From positions 1 to 41,543 of IMG/VR virus record IMGVR_UViG_3300042430_000129: a stretch of DNA of 41,543 nucleotides; one strand, 5' to 3'. This document shows positions 14,977 through 24,303 of the stretch, in pieces (position 1 is the first letter of the stretch; every line of letters begins with the position of its first letter). This DNA comes from a virus. The position numbers were made by a program, and so were the translations under genes. The notes under the pieces are model-generated. The model was not told the DNA's origin. It saw only the letters and a program-made list of their open reading frames with translations, and searched no databases.

Positions 14977-15003
14977 CCCCCGGCTAATCCCCGGGGGTTT
15001 TTT
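14977..15003 (+). terminator. Rho-independent terminator of the + strand block
   Basis: CCCCCGG (14977-14983) and CCGGGGG (14991-14997) form a perfect 7-bp GC stem with a 7-base loop, followed by six T (14998-15003). The orientation serves + strand transcription. On the opposite strand no U-run follows the stem, so late transcripts are not obviously terminated here. The late block's last stop codon overlaps the T-run. Confidence 0.9.
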
Positions 15004-18000
15004 ATTCCCCGCGCCCTTTGCGCTCGGCTTCGTCAGCAGCTAGTCGTGACGGCAGTAAAGCATCAGCCACTAATGCGGCATTCTTTTCGTTAAGCGTGAA
15101 CCCGCGCCAAGATTCTCCCCGCTGCTTCGCCCGTTTTTCCATAGAATCCACAAGGTTGTCTACAGTAATCTCAGCAAAGGGATACTTCTTGTTGAACTCA
15201 TTACGCTTGTCTAAAATCTTTACGTAGGCATCAGCATTGTCATTCCTGTACTCCCTGTCGAGGTTGTTCAGGATTTGGTTTCTTTCATTCTTTATTTTTT
15301 GCTCTAGGCCGAGTACCTTAAAGGTAGCGTACTGTGTGTTAGCCAACAAGTCGGGCCGGAAGCCTATTGATTGGGCAATTAACTGCCCAGTGCTAAACGC
15401 ATCCTCAGATAAGATTTGCGCACCCTTATTATCCTGTGCGCCCTTACTAGCGAGCTCGTGGGCAGTGACGAAGTTACGGAACCCAGCAGGAGCCCACTTC
15501 TTAACCGCCTTAGCGTAGTCACCCTGCATTGCTGCGTCTGCACCATCCGCATAAGACAAGATCATGTTCGCCGAGGGGCCCATCTTCTCTAGCGCCATAG
15601 CGGTTGCGCTTTCCCGTAGGGTCGCGCTTTCCTTGGAGTCTCGGAACCACATGTTGTTTGCGCCAGTACGACCAGCTACATCCAACCCAGTCGCAGCATT
15701 TACGAACCCACGGTCAACTATGTCAGATAGTTTTTTACCAAAGATAGTTATTCCACCTAGCTGCTCATCCAAAAACTTAGTGCGGAAGAAAAGTTCAAAG
15801 TCCATAGACTTGAGGTCTTCGGGCAGGTCATCCCGTATTTCATCCCATGCAGCGCCGAGTAGCCCCATAACGGTGCTAAACATAGGTAGGCCAGAAGCGC
15901 CAGCAAGTACGAACGTAGTGCCTAGAGTACCAAAGAACCTTTGCGCAGCCTCACCACGAGTGCGCTTGTCCATCGGCTTAATCATCTCCCGGAAGTTCTT
16001 AATCAAAAATGTTGTTATGTGCAGGGGGTACATCATGAACTGCGTAAGCAACTTGCCGCTTAGTCCGTTCATAAAAGCAGGGCGGGCATACTCGTCGTAG
16101 TTACCTAGTGCCGCATTGGTATCTAGTACCGCTTGCTCAACCGCACGGCTAAAATTCTTGTGCTCTTTCATGTTCAGGTTAAACGAAGCCATGAACATCA
16201 TCTCTCGGGATATACGCTCCGAGGCATTCATAAGCCCGCCGAATACAAGCGCGTCCAAAGCGCTGTTAGCCAGCTTTACTTTTGGAGACTTTAACTCGTC
16301 GGTAGGGGTAGCCTTGTACTCGAATACTGATCCTGCTTGCGTAGCTGTAAACAAGTTCATAGCCGCCGCTGCGTTATATGCTCGGCGTTCTTCGGGAGAT
16401 AGTTTTGAATGTTCCATAGACGGCGCAACCCAAGACTTAGTTCCGTCGTTGTTAGTTTTGTGCATACCAAGTTGGTTCCACACCTTGAGCATTTTGCCCA
16501 TTTCCTTAGTAGCGTTGAACGCGCCATAGCGAGCTAGCACAGGCAGTCCAGTCTGGAAAACACTTAGCGGCTGCAGCAAGGCGGAGGACGCGCCGCTCAA
16601 ATAGTAAATGAACGATGCTTTATTCAACCCACCAACTATCCTAGATGCAGTAGATTGCGCTTTAGGTGCTATTGCAGCATCCACACGCTCCTTCATGTCA
16701 TTTACGAAAGGCTCAAACTCAACCCGACCCTTAATGGAGTCTTCTGCTGCCGACAGTGAAGTGCGGAGCAGTGGGGAATATTTGATACGTGCAAGTTGAG
16801 TAGCCATACGCGCAGACGCATGGGCTGTATTACGGAGTACATCAGGACGGAAACCAGCAACACCCTTACGGTGGATGAACTGTTTACGGAAACTTTGGTC
16901 GGGCATTGTTTCTAGGAAAGCCTGATAGATAGCATCCTTCAAAGAGTCGTTAGCCTCGGGGCTACCCAAGTCGGTTTTATCAATTGCGTCAAATACTTCG
17001 GAAAGCATGTTGCCTTCGCCCTGAGAGTACGCTTTCTTGCGCAGTGCTCGGATGTCATTGCCGCGCTCAAAAGCTCCATCGGAATATAGCTCAGCCAACT
17101 TATCGTCTATACGTTTTTCCCACACAGAATCTTTTTCACCATCTTTGCGCTTTAGTTGCTCTGCAGCAAATTCCCGCGCTACGTTATCGCGCTCGGTCTC
17201 AGTTTCCGCCATAAAGAACTGACGAGTTTTACCCTCACCCATTGACAACCAGAAATCACCATCACGCACCAAAGCAAAGTACGGGTTAATCTTACCGCCA
17301 CGTTCAAAGGTAGACCTAATCTTCTTCATCAAGTTTGCTTTATCCAGCGCACTCAGCTTCGAGTTGTTGACTTGGTCATCCAGCAGCTTAGACAGATACT
17401 TAGACAAGTCACCAAAATGATTCCGAATTTGCTTATACACACGTTGACCTTCAGGGCCAAGGTCTTTCCACAGCTTGTCCAACGCAGGGCTACGGTCAGA
17501 AGTGTCTATAGTTGCTGGGTCTATCTCAGCTAGAGTAGCTATAGAAGTAATTTTGTTGAGCTTCGCTGGCAACTCAGGGTCTGCTCTGTAAGCACGTTCT
17601 ACATCGTTGGAGAGCTCACTAGCACCACGCAATAGCTGGTTAGTCATGCCTGCCATTTTCTGCATGAGCGTGTACGTATTTTGTAGCTCAGGTACGTCGT
17701 TACCAACCCAGTCAACTAAAACTTGAGTCGGAAGTACTTTTACCAACGCATTGCGCTTAGCAGAATTAGTTCTTTTCCATAGGGCTTTCAGGGCGGGTAT
17801 AACCTTTTTGGGGTCCTGCATCATTTGAATAGCCGATACACCCTTAGCAGCCTCAGCCGCTTTCTTTGAAGTTTCAAACTTGAAGCTTGCTTTAGCAACC
17901 GCTTTATCAAGGTCTTTTTGGCTACGTGCGCCAGCCTCAATTTTTGCGGGTTCTTCGTCTTCTTCTATTTTGGTTGACTGCAAGACTTTGCCTTCGTTCT

Positions 18001-21000
18001 CCAGCTTAGCCTGCAACTGCATGTTGCGGGAACCTTTTGCCGATAGCAATCTGTCTGAGGCCACGATTAAGTCCATCAACGCGTTTTCTTGCTGCACAGC
18101 CATGCCGAAGAACTTAGCAATAGTGTGTACAAACTTGCTGAACGCACTTGAGTCCTCTCCAAACCCCTTAGTATTCATAAGGAACTTTTGGAATGTCTCA
18201 TCGCTCATACCATAAGCAAGGAACTCGTCTACGTCAGTAAACACACCTGACTTTTCTAGACTTGCAATGTACGCAGGTAACTTACCCGAAGCCTTGAGTT
18301 CGTTAAAACGCTGTTGAGCGTTCCCCATAATCATTATGAGGTCCATAGTGGAGGCTACTACGTCGTTAGTTTTACTAACTCCTTGGCGTATAGCAATTTT
18401 ACCGAGCCGTATCTTCTGACTAGTGGCTGCGTGCAGTAGCTCATGGAGCACAACGATATTGTTGACACCTTGCATGTCGCCGAAACTTGCGCCACGAACA
18501 TAGACTGTACGGTCGCCCGGTACATACGCACCGAAAGCAGTACTCCATTTAGCGGCCTCTTCCTTTTGGAGGGCAGTAGGGGTAGGGTCACCCTTCTCTA
18601 AGACTACGAACTTGATACCACCTAAAGCTCCGCGCAAACGCTTGGCAAGGAATTTCTGAAACACATTGCCTGTCTTCATGATGTGCGAAGCAGCCTGCAC
18701 ACCGTTGGTAAACCCAGTGAACTTAGTATCAACCTTGCTTTGACCAACTTTAGAAGCAGTTAATACCCGTGCCCCTACTCGGTAATCCTTGGGGTCAACT
18801 TCGCTATCCAGCAATTGCTGAGCATAGGCTCTAGCAGCTTTAGGCTTTTCTGCATCGTTAGCAGTTTTGTATATTTGCTGCGCCGAGTTCTTTGCACTGT
18901 TTTCGTCTGAGTTATTGTTGTAGTTGCTGAGCAGGTCGTCTAGGAGCTCAACTTCTTCCCGTGATTCTGGGTCAAGCGCTTCCCGATCAATAACAGGTGC
19001 TTCAGTAGATGTCTCGGTAGTTGTTTTAGCAGGTGCTGATTTGGCTTTTAAGGCTCTGTACAGCGCACTCAGAGCTTCAGCCCGTACTCCTTTAGGGCTA
19101 CGTTCTTTAGGCATCCGCCCATCCTTAGACCGCAAAGAGTTGAATTCAGCATCAACCTTTAGCATTAGCTGTTTAATTTCAGCCGGGTCGGTTACCTCAG
19201 ACGCAGCATCAATATCTATCCCCGTTACATTTGTGGTTGCGGGTGCTTTTTGTCTTTTCGTTTTTGTTTTGACGGTTTCAGGGGCTTTAGTGCCATCGGT
19301 TGTGGTTCCTTGTTTTGCTTTGTGTTCTGCAACTAAACGGGTAAATTCGCGGTCAGCGGTATCGAGAAGGTAGCCAAACTCTGGGTCTTCCTTAAACCCT
19401 TCCTCGCTCAACGTGTCGTATGTATTTTGCTTATACGAGTCAAACGCGGCATCAATATCCCCACCATACTCAGGATCATTTGCTTGGTCTAGAGCGGCGT
19501 TAAAGTTAGTCTTTGCTATGTTGCGGACTTCTTCACGCTTAGCGTCTTTCTCCGCTTGCTGACGGTCTATCTCATCTGCTTCTGCAAGTAGTTCTTCGTC
19601 TGTTTTTAATGCACCGGATTGTTGTCCCTGCTGTGCTTGTTCATCATTAGCTAGTTTTAATCTAAACCATGCGTCTGTTTTATTTGGAATTTCTTTGTTT
19701 AGCGCTTCCCACCTAGCGCGTTTTGGTGACTTAACATTTGGTACGCGTCCGTTTACTGACACCAACGATCTTTGTTCTTCCTCAAGTTTTTTAATTTCTT
19801 GGAGGAGCTCTTTTTCTTTTAGGCGGGTATCCGTTGGTGTTAATGCACCGGATTGTTGTCCCGCTCCCACTGCAGCCCCATCAGTAGCTGGTCCAGTAGA
19901 AACCACTGTGTCGGGCTGAGACTCTTCAATTCCTTCGGCTGGCGGTGCTGTTTCGGGTTGCTCAGCCACACTAACGCCTGCTCGATCTGCTCCACCGATA
20001 GGCTCTCCAAGTGCATCGCTTCCTTCTGTAACGGGTTCAACTCCGGGGGCTGCTGCTGGTTTTGCTGCTCGCTTCCCAGTTTTTTTGCCTGTGGGTCCGG
20101 TAACATCTAAGGCTCCTTGTTCCGCATTGAGTGCGTCGTTCTCGAGCTCAGCCTGTACTTGCTGCATAGCAGTGGCGTAAGCAGTAGCTGGGTCTACACC
20201 AGCATCAATTAGTTCTACAGCGCGTGTCTTTACTTGCGTAGGGGTAGGTACAGCTTTGCCTGCCACTGCGTCCCGCACATTAGTTGTGTTGAGCGCCGAC
20301 AAGTCTTTTATTCTCTGCTCTTCCGCAGCCACGTCGTCCTCAGCTAGGCGGATTGCGTCGTCTGGAGCTATGCCAGTTCTCTCGAGTTCCTGTGTACGCT
20401 GCGCAACTTTTTGCTCCCGGTCTTGCGAACCTGCTGGAGCCGCAGGGGGAGCTTCAGTTGCGGGTGGGGGAGCTTTGCCTTCCATCTGCGCTTTTTGCTC
20501 AGGTGTAAGCTGGGTGTCAGTCGAAATAGTGGTTGTATTGTCACCAGTCTTCTTCGTGATGTCTGTTCTCTCTGGTCCTTTGCCCAGTGCGACGTCTGTA
20601 ACACCCGTAATAACACCGCCGCCAACACCGCCTTTAAGCGTAGCGTCTAGGATTCGGCTAAAGTTTTTCTTGTTAAAGAAGTCTGCATTCTTGGCTACAA
20701 AGTTTTCAGCCGCGATGGTGGTCGTTTCTTGGGCTCCCTCTGTAAGACCCTCGATAGCAGCACCCTGAGCTGCGCCTTTACCCAAGCGTTTGTACCAAGC
20801 TGCCGCGAGTTCTTCGGGGCCAATACCTGCTTTAGATGCCTTACTCAGCAAGTTGATAGGCATGATTGCATCTAACGCACCCATGAATAGGCCCGCTGGA
20901 ATGGCGACACCTAAGTCTTGTTGGCCTGTTTTCTCGTAAATACTCTGGTACACGCTAGGTACGTTTTGCGCAGAAGAGCCAGCGACTGCACCGACCGCCT

Positions 21001-21652
21001 GTTGTTTTAAGGCTATTCTTTGCGCTGCTTTTGTACCCGCTTCCATAGCAGCGGTTTTAATCTGAGCTTCGGTTGCGCCTTTAGCCACCTGTGCCAGCAC
21101 TGCTTTTTCTGCTGCTACTTTACCCGCAGCTACCGCACCACGACCTAATACCGTGGCAGCGCCACCAGTAAACAAACTTGGGAGTAAGGATGGGATAGCC
21201 TCTCCGACAGCTTCAACTACGTAGGTACCAAAATCGCCTAAGCCTTTGATGTTCTCGTATGAACCAACTGCAGCGGGGTAGAGCTTTTCAGTCTCTTTGT
21301 TGTAGGCCACGGCATCTTTCATCCGTTTTTCAGCAGCAGCTTCGTTGCCGAGAGCATTCTGTGCCATAGCCATACCGATATTCGGTAGTGATGCAAGCCC
21401 ACGACCACCACGCATAAGGGACGGCAAAGCTGCGGAAAAACCTGTAGCCCCTTGTGTTTCTGCTGGAGCTGGTGCTGCTGTAGGCGTGGCTGTAGGTGCG
21501 GCGGTTTTTCTACCGCCATCAAGTGCAGTTACGCTCTTGCCAAATTCTTTCTCAGCCCGTGCTTGAATATCACTGGGGGTAATATCATCAGGAGCATTTT
21601 GATAGATGTGCGACGACCCATCGCCGAATGTAACGGTTACATCGCGTGCCAT
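15002..21652 (-). CDS. Giant polyvalent internal/ejection virion protein with HELLH metallopeptidase motif (2216 aa)
   Basis: Last gene of the late block, with AAGGGGT before its ATG. Features in order: an N-terminal small domain (about 1-45); hydrophobic Gly/Ala-rich segments at about 130-350 including EGLTEGAQETTT, a phrase seen in phage polyvalent proteins; a Pro/Ala/Thr-rich disordered region (about 370-620); two copies of a 23-residue unit; the zinc-peptidase motif HELLH at residues 1070-1074; long helical stretches; and hydrophobic segments near 1690 and 1890. Size, mosaic layout and position after the other internal proteins suggest a DNA-ejection protein, like T7 gp16 in role. The peptidase could open the cell envelope or process virion proteins. 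The function is inferred. Confidence 0.8.
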   Translation of the reverse strand: MARDVTVTFGDGSSHIYQNAPDDITPSDIQARAEKEFGKSVTALDGGRKTAAPTATPTAAPAPAETQGATGFSAALPSLMRGGRGLASLPNIGMAMAQNALGNEAAAEKRMKDAVAYNKETEKLYPAAVGSYENIKGLGDFGTYVVEAVGEAIPSLLPSLFTGGAATVLGRGAVAAGKVAAEKAVLAQVAKGATEAQIKTAAMEAGTKAAQRIALKQQAVGAVAGSSAQNVPSVYQSIYEKTGQQDLGVAIPAGLFMGALDAIMPINLLSKASKAGIGPEELAAAWYKRLGKGAAQGAAIEGLTEGAQETTTIAAENFVAKNADFFNKKNFSRILDATLKGGVGGGVITGVTDVALGKGPERTDITKKTGDNTTTISTDTQLTPEQKAQMEGKAPPPATEAPPAAPAGSQDREQKVAQRTQELERTGIAPDDAIRLAEDDVAAEEQRIKDLSALNTTNVRDAVAGKAVPTPTQVKTRAVELIDAGVDPATAYATAMQQVQAELENDALNAEQGALDVTGPTGKKTGKRAAKPAAAPGVEPVTEGSDALGEPIGGADRAGVSVAEQPETAPPAEGIEESQPDTVVSTGPATDGAAVGAGQQSGALTPTDTRLKEKELLQEIKKLEEEQRSLVSVNGRVPNVKSPKRARWEALNKEIPNKTDAWFRLKLANDEQAQQGQQSGALKTDEELLAEADEIDRQQAEKDAKREEVRNIAKTNFNAALDQANDPEYGGDIDAAFDSYKQNTYDTLSEEGFKEDPEFGYLLDTADREFTRLVAEHKAKQGTTTDGTKAPETVKTKTKRQKAPATTNVTGIDIDAASEVTDPAEIKQLMLKVDAEFNSLRSKDGRMPKERSPKGVRAEALSALYRALKAKSAPAKTTTETSTEAPVIDREALDPESREEVELLDDLLSNYNNNSDENSAKNSAQQIYKTANDAEKPKAARAYAQQLLDSEVDPKDYRVGARVLTASKVGQSKVDTKFTGFTNGVQAASHIMKTGNVFQKFLAKRLRGALGGIKFVVLEKGDPTPTALQKEEAAKWSTAFGAYVPGDRTVYVRGASFGDMQGVNNIVVLHELLHAATSQKIRLGKIAIRQGVSKTNDVVASTMDLIMIMGNAQQRFNELKASGKLPAYIASLEKSGVFTDVDEFLAYGMSDETFQKFLMNTKGFGEDSSAFSKFVHTIAKFFGMAVQQENALMDLIVASDRLLSAKGSRNMQLQAKLENEGKVLQSTKIEEDEEPAKIEAGARSQKDLDKAVAKASFKFETSKKAAEAAKGVSAIQMMQDPKKVIPALKALWKRTNSAKRNALVKVLPTQVLVDWVGNDVPELQNTYTLMQKMAGMTNQLLRGASELSNDVERAYRADPELPAKLNKITSIATLAEIDPATIDTSDRSPALDKLWKDLGPEGQRVYKQIRNHFGDLSKYLSKLLDDQVNNSKLSALDKANLMKKIRSTFERGGKINPYFALVRDGDFWLSMGEGKTRQFFMAETETERDNVAREFAAEQLKRKDGEKDSVWEKRIDDKLAELYSDGAFERGNDIRALRKKAYSQGEGNMLSEVFDAIDKTDLGSPEANDSLKDAIYQAFLETMPDQSFRKQFIHRKGVAGFRPDVLRNTAHASARMATQLARIKYSPLLRTSLSAAEDSIKGRVEFEPFVNDMKERVDAAIAPKAQSTASRIVGGLNKASFIYYLSGASSALLQPLSVFQTGLPVLARYGAFNATKEMGKMLKVWNQLGMHKTNNDGTKSWVAPSMEHSKLSPEERRAYNAAAAMNLFTATQAGSVFEYKATPTDELKSPKVKLANSALDALVFGGLMNASERISREMMFMASFNLNMKEHKNFSRAVEQAVLDTNAALGNYDEYARPAFMNGLSGKLLTQFMMYPLHITTFLIKNFREMIKPMDKRTRGEAAQRFFGTLGTTFVLAGASGLPMFSTVMGLLGAAWDEIRDDLPEDLKSMDFELFFRTKFLDEQLGGITIFGKKLSDIVDRGFVNAATGLDVAGRTGANNMWFRDSKESATLRESATAMALEKMGPSANMILSYADGADAAMQGDYAKAVKKWAPAGFRNFVTAHELASKGAQDNKGAQILSEDAFSTGQLIAQSIGFRPDLLANTQYATFKVLGLEQKIKNERNQILNNLDREYRNDNADAYVKILDKRNEFNKKYPFAEITVDNLVDSMEKRAKQRGESWRGFTLNEKNAALVADALLPSRLAADEAERKGRGE
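19606..19862 (-). repeat. 23-bp direct repeat pair inside the polyvalent gene
   Basis: TTAATGCACCGGATTGTTGT followed by CCC occurs at 19606-19628 and again at 19840-19862. On the coding strand both give GQQSGAL in the same frame. They border the first copy of a repeated protein unit, so they may mark a duplication or recombination junction. Confidence 0.8.
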
Positions 21653-21661
21653 TCTTACCCC

Positions 21662-23899
21662 TTAGTTCCAGTTGCTTACTGTCGGACCACCTGTAGCTTG
21701 GGCTGGCTCACTCCCACTGCGTTGATTTCGTGCAAAGTTTCTTCGTACCTCTGCTTCTTTATCTTCCATAGCTTTGTCCTGCGCACCGGGAATTTTCGCT
21801 AGCTTTAAAAAGTTCTTGTCGTACTTTAGCTTATCTTTTGCGTTTGCAACCGCTTCGTTAACTTTTGTGCTTCTAGCGAGTTCAGCCGTGTCTTCCCTTA
21901 CAGCAAGTGCGCCGGGGCCCATTTCTTTTAGAGCGGCTGCAGAACGTCTTGCTGCCTCTACTACTATTCTGTTTGCCGTTGTTGGGTTTTGCGCATACGC
22001 AAGTTCCGCTTTGTTGATTACGTCGAAAGGCTTAGGTGCGCCACCACCAGACTTGGTTACCTTGTTAGCTTTAGCTATGCCCGTTTCAAGTTGTATAAGT
22101 TTAAACAACCTGTCAGCTTCTGCCGTGTTACCTTCTTTAATCGCTCTGTCGAGTGCATCTGAGTTCGCCTGCGCGTCTTTAAGGTAAGCAAGTTTCTCTC
22201 TGCGTTTTGAGTCCGCAATGTCAAAAAGCCCTTTAGTGTTAGCGCGTTTGTTAGCTCTAGCAGCTTTAGTCCCTTCGCCGTATGACTTAGAGAAAGCCCC
22301 AAACGCATTACCCGCTGCCGTAGTAAAGTCGTTACCCTTTAATATTTCTGGAATTGCAGCAAACGCAGCCATTGCTCTGTTCTGTTTAAGGTCATCTTCG
22401 TAGGACGCCTTATCCGCTTTCAGTTCGTTTTCGTAGTCGGCATAGATGTCTGGCCCGCTCATCTCTTTCATTTTTTCGTAGTAGCGGGTTACGTCATCGT
22501 CACGTTGTTTTGTGGTTCTTGATGGCGTTGGCTTGAGGCCGTACAACTGCGCCAGTAACTGATTCGCTTTGCTCATAGAATTCTTGAACGCCACTGGGTC
22601 ACCGGGAGAATAAACCCCAGCACCAACCAAACTTCCGTCTTCTTCATCCCCGTTAAAAGCAACAATACCACCGCGAGCCATGCTTTCCTCAGTCGGCATC
22701 ATCTTGCTCATATCCACAGGCATAGAACCCAGACCACGAACCATAGAAGCACGTTCAGCCCGCTCGTTGTTCACTACTTTTAACTGCTCTACGTCACCGC
22801 GAGCCTGAGCTGCTTTCGCTGCTTGGTCTAACTGCTCATTGCTTAGAGTCTTCACAATAGACGCAATGTTGTCTTCACTATCAACGCTACCGCCGTCGGC
22901 GAAAAATTTGCTCAACCCGAACGAAGGCATTTGGCTCAGACCATACGCACCCATGCCGAGAGCGCCCAATGTTTGTAGCCCAGATGGACTACCGGGAGTG
23001 CCTGTAGTTGTGCCTGTGCTGGTAGAGCCAAGTGGCAATCCGTTAATCATGTTCGCCATGTAACCCAACTGCTGTTGTGGGTAGTTTCTTTGATTTTGGA
23101 AATCTTGGTAGGCTAGGTCAAGACCCTGCTGTTTCATGCCTTGTTCCTGCGCACCGTAAGCACCTTGCAACTTGTTGATGTCCATACCCTGCTGGAACTG
23201 TTGACCACCGAGCTGACCGAGAGTGTTGGCTGCTTGACCCGCTACTTGTAGCCCTTGGAGGCCACGGTTTTGATCGGCATTAAACTGCTGTTGGGCGTTT
23301 GTGTACGCCATTTGATTACCCTGCGCCTGAATGTCACCCATCTGGGTTCCTAAATTGCGCTCACGCTCAGCACGCATGATTGCGTCACGGCTACCACCGA
23401 AGGCTCCGGCTTGGGCGGCTTGTGATTGTTGCTGGGCTCCTTGGATACCAGACTGGCGTTGGGCTTCACGTTTACCAATATCGACTACATTTTGAATGTA
23501 GGGGCTCATGTATTGCTGAGCTTGCTGGCTACCAAAGTTTTGAGTATTCAAGCCGCCAAGACCCGCCATACCAGCCAGACCAATACCCGCGCCTGTAGCT
23601 CCGCTTGTCTCCATACCTGCAGCGGTGTTCTTAGCCTGCTCTTGCAACGGGCTAAACCCAGCAATACGTTCGGCACCGTATGCCTCGTATGGGCGATCTG
23701 ACAGCGCTTGTTGCTTAGCCAGTGTGTCTTTCGCATAGGGGAGTGCCCAAGAAGGCAAGCCTGTAGTTTTGGTTTCTGTTTGGGTTGGGGATGAACCACC
23801 GCCTTGAGGGATAATCCCACCGCCAGCTTTGCGGATAAAGGCACGGGGAGGCAAGTCTGGGATGCCCAGCAAAGCCATTGAACGGTCATTAAATTTCAT
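21662..23899 (-). CDS. Gln/Ala-rich internal virion protein (745 aa)
   Basis: Couples by ATGA to the preceding GNAT-like gene. The first 60 residues include KAGGGIIPQGGG. Residues about 80-290 are dominated by Gln, Ala and Gly (AQQYMSPYIQNVVD; NAQQQFNADQNR) and look like long helices. A Gly/Thr linker leads to FFADGGSVD and MARGGIVAF, then a helical C-terminal half rich in Lys, Ala and Glu. There is no catalytic motif. Its length is close to T7 gp15 (747 residues) and it sits just before the giant protein, as gp15 precedes gp16, so an internal core or ejection role is likely. The analogy rests on order and size only. Confidence 0.72.
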   Translation of the reverse strand: MKFNDRSMALLGIPDLPPRAFIRKAGGGIIPQGGGSSPTQTETKTTGLPSWALPYAKDTLAKQQALSDRPYEAYGAERIAGFSPLQEQAKNTAAGMETSGATGAGIGLAGMAGLGGLNTQNFGSQQAQQYMSPYIQNVVDIGKREAQRQSGIQGAQQQSQAAQAGAFGGSRDAIMRAERERNLGTQMGDIQAQGNQMAYTNAQQQFNADQNRGLQGLQVAGQAANTLGQLGGQQFQQGMDINKLQGAYGAQEQGMKQQGLDLAYQDFQNQRNYPQQQLGYMANMINGLPLGSTSTGTTTGTPGSPSGLQTLGALGMGAYGLSQMPSFGLSKFFADGGSVDSEDNIASIVKTLSNEQLDQAAKAAQARGDVEQLKVVNNERAERASMVRGLGSMPVDMSKMMPTEESMARGGIVAFNGDEEDGSLVGAGVYSPGDPVAFKNSMSKANQLLAQLYGLKPTPSRTTKQRDDDVTRYYEKMKEMSGPDIYADYENELKADKASYEDDLKQNRAMAAFAAIPEILKGNDFTTAAGNAFGAFSKSYGEGTKAARANKRANTKGLFDIADSKRREKLAYLKDAQANSDALDRAIKEGNTAEADRLFKLIQLETGIAKANKVTKSGGGAPKPFDVINKAELAYAQNPTTANRIVVEAARRSAAALKEMGPGALAVREDTAELARSTKVNEAVANAKDKLKYDKNFLKLAKIPGAQDKAMEDKEAEVRRNFARNQRSGSEPAQATGGPTVSNWN

Positions 23900-24303
23900 A
23901 GTTTTACCCCAACAATACGGTATTTTTCTTCAAAGCCATAACGCTTCCAAAGCCTAGCAATTGACTCTCTAGCAGCCCCTTCGATAGCTGTAGCACCCAT
24001 AGACCTTGCGTAGGTTTTTAGTTGCTCGAACGTATCGACATTACTGACTAGTTTGCCGCCAATAGCGGTAATAAATGCAACCCGATCATCAGGGCGATTA
24101 AAAAACTCAACTGTCGCTGCGCCGTGTAACTCATTGTCGTCGCCTACACCAACTAGTAGCAGCCATTTTCCTTGGGTAACAAATACCTTAGCCTGCTCTA
24201 CTGTGTAGTCTCCGTTAGAGTGCGCAAGTGCGTCGGCAATATACCCTTCAACCTTACCCCAAGTATAGTTCACCCACTCAGGGGAGACATACTGAATTTT
24301 CAT
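23896..24303 (-). CDS. GNAT-like acetyltransferase fold virion-region protein (135 aa)
   Basis: Overlaps both neighbours by ATGA. The sequence follows the GNAT pattern: an N-terminal strand and helix, central strands (KWLLLVGVGDD; HGAATVEFF; RVAFITAIGG), and a C-terminal ESIARLWKRYGFEEKYRIV typical of the last helix and strand. The usual acetyl-CoA loop Q/RxxGxG/A is not obvious, so catalysis is uncertain. The gene lies exactly where T7 places its small internal virion protein gp13 (138 residues), before the large core proteins. It may be structural, with a reused GNAT fold, or may modify a virion or host protein. Confidence 0.65.
   Translation of the reverse strand: MKIQYVSPEWVNYTWGKVEGYIADALAHSNGDYTVEQAKVFVTQGKWLLLVGVGDDNELHGAATVEFFNRPDDRVAFITAIGGKLVSNVDTFEQLKTYARSMGATAIEGAARESIARLWKRYGFEEKYRIVGVKL

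Noticed and set aside
15564-20768. Long + strand frames such as 15564-16100, 18924-19373 and 20256-20768
   Set aside because: Antisense to the 2216-residue gene, Ser/Ala-rich and without motifs or ribosome sites; the - strand frame is continuous and coherent.
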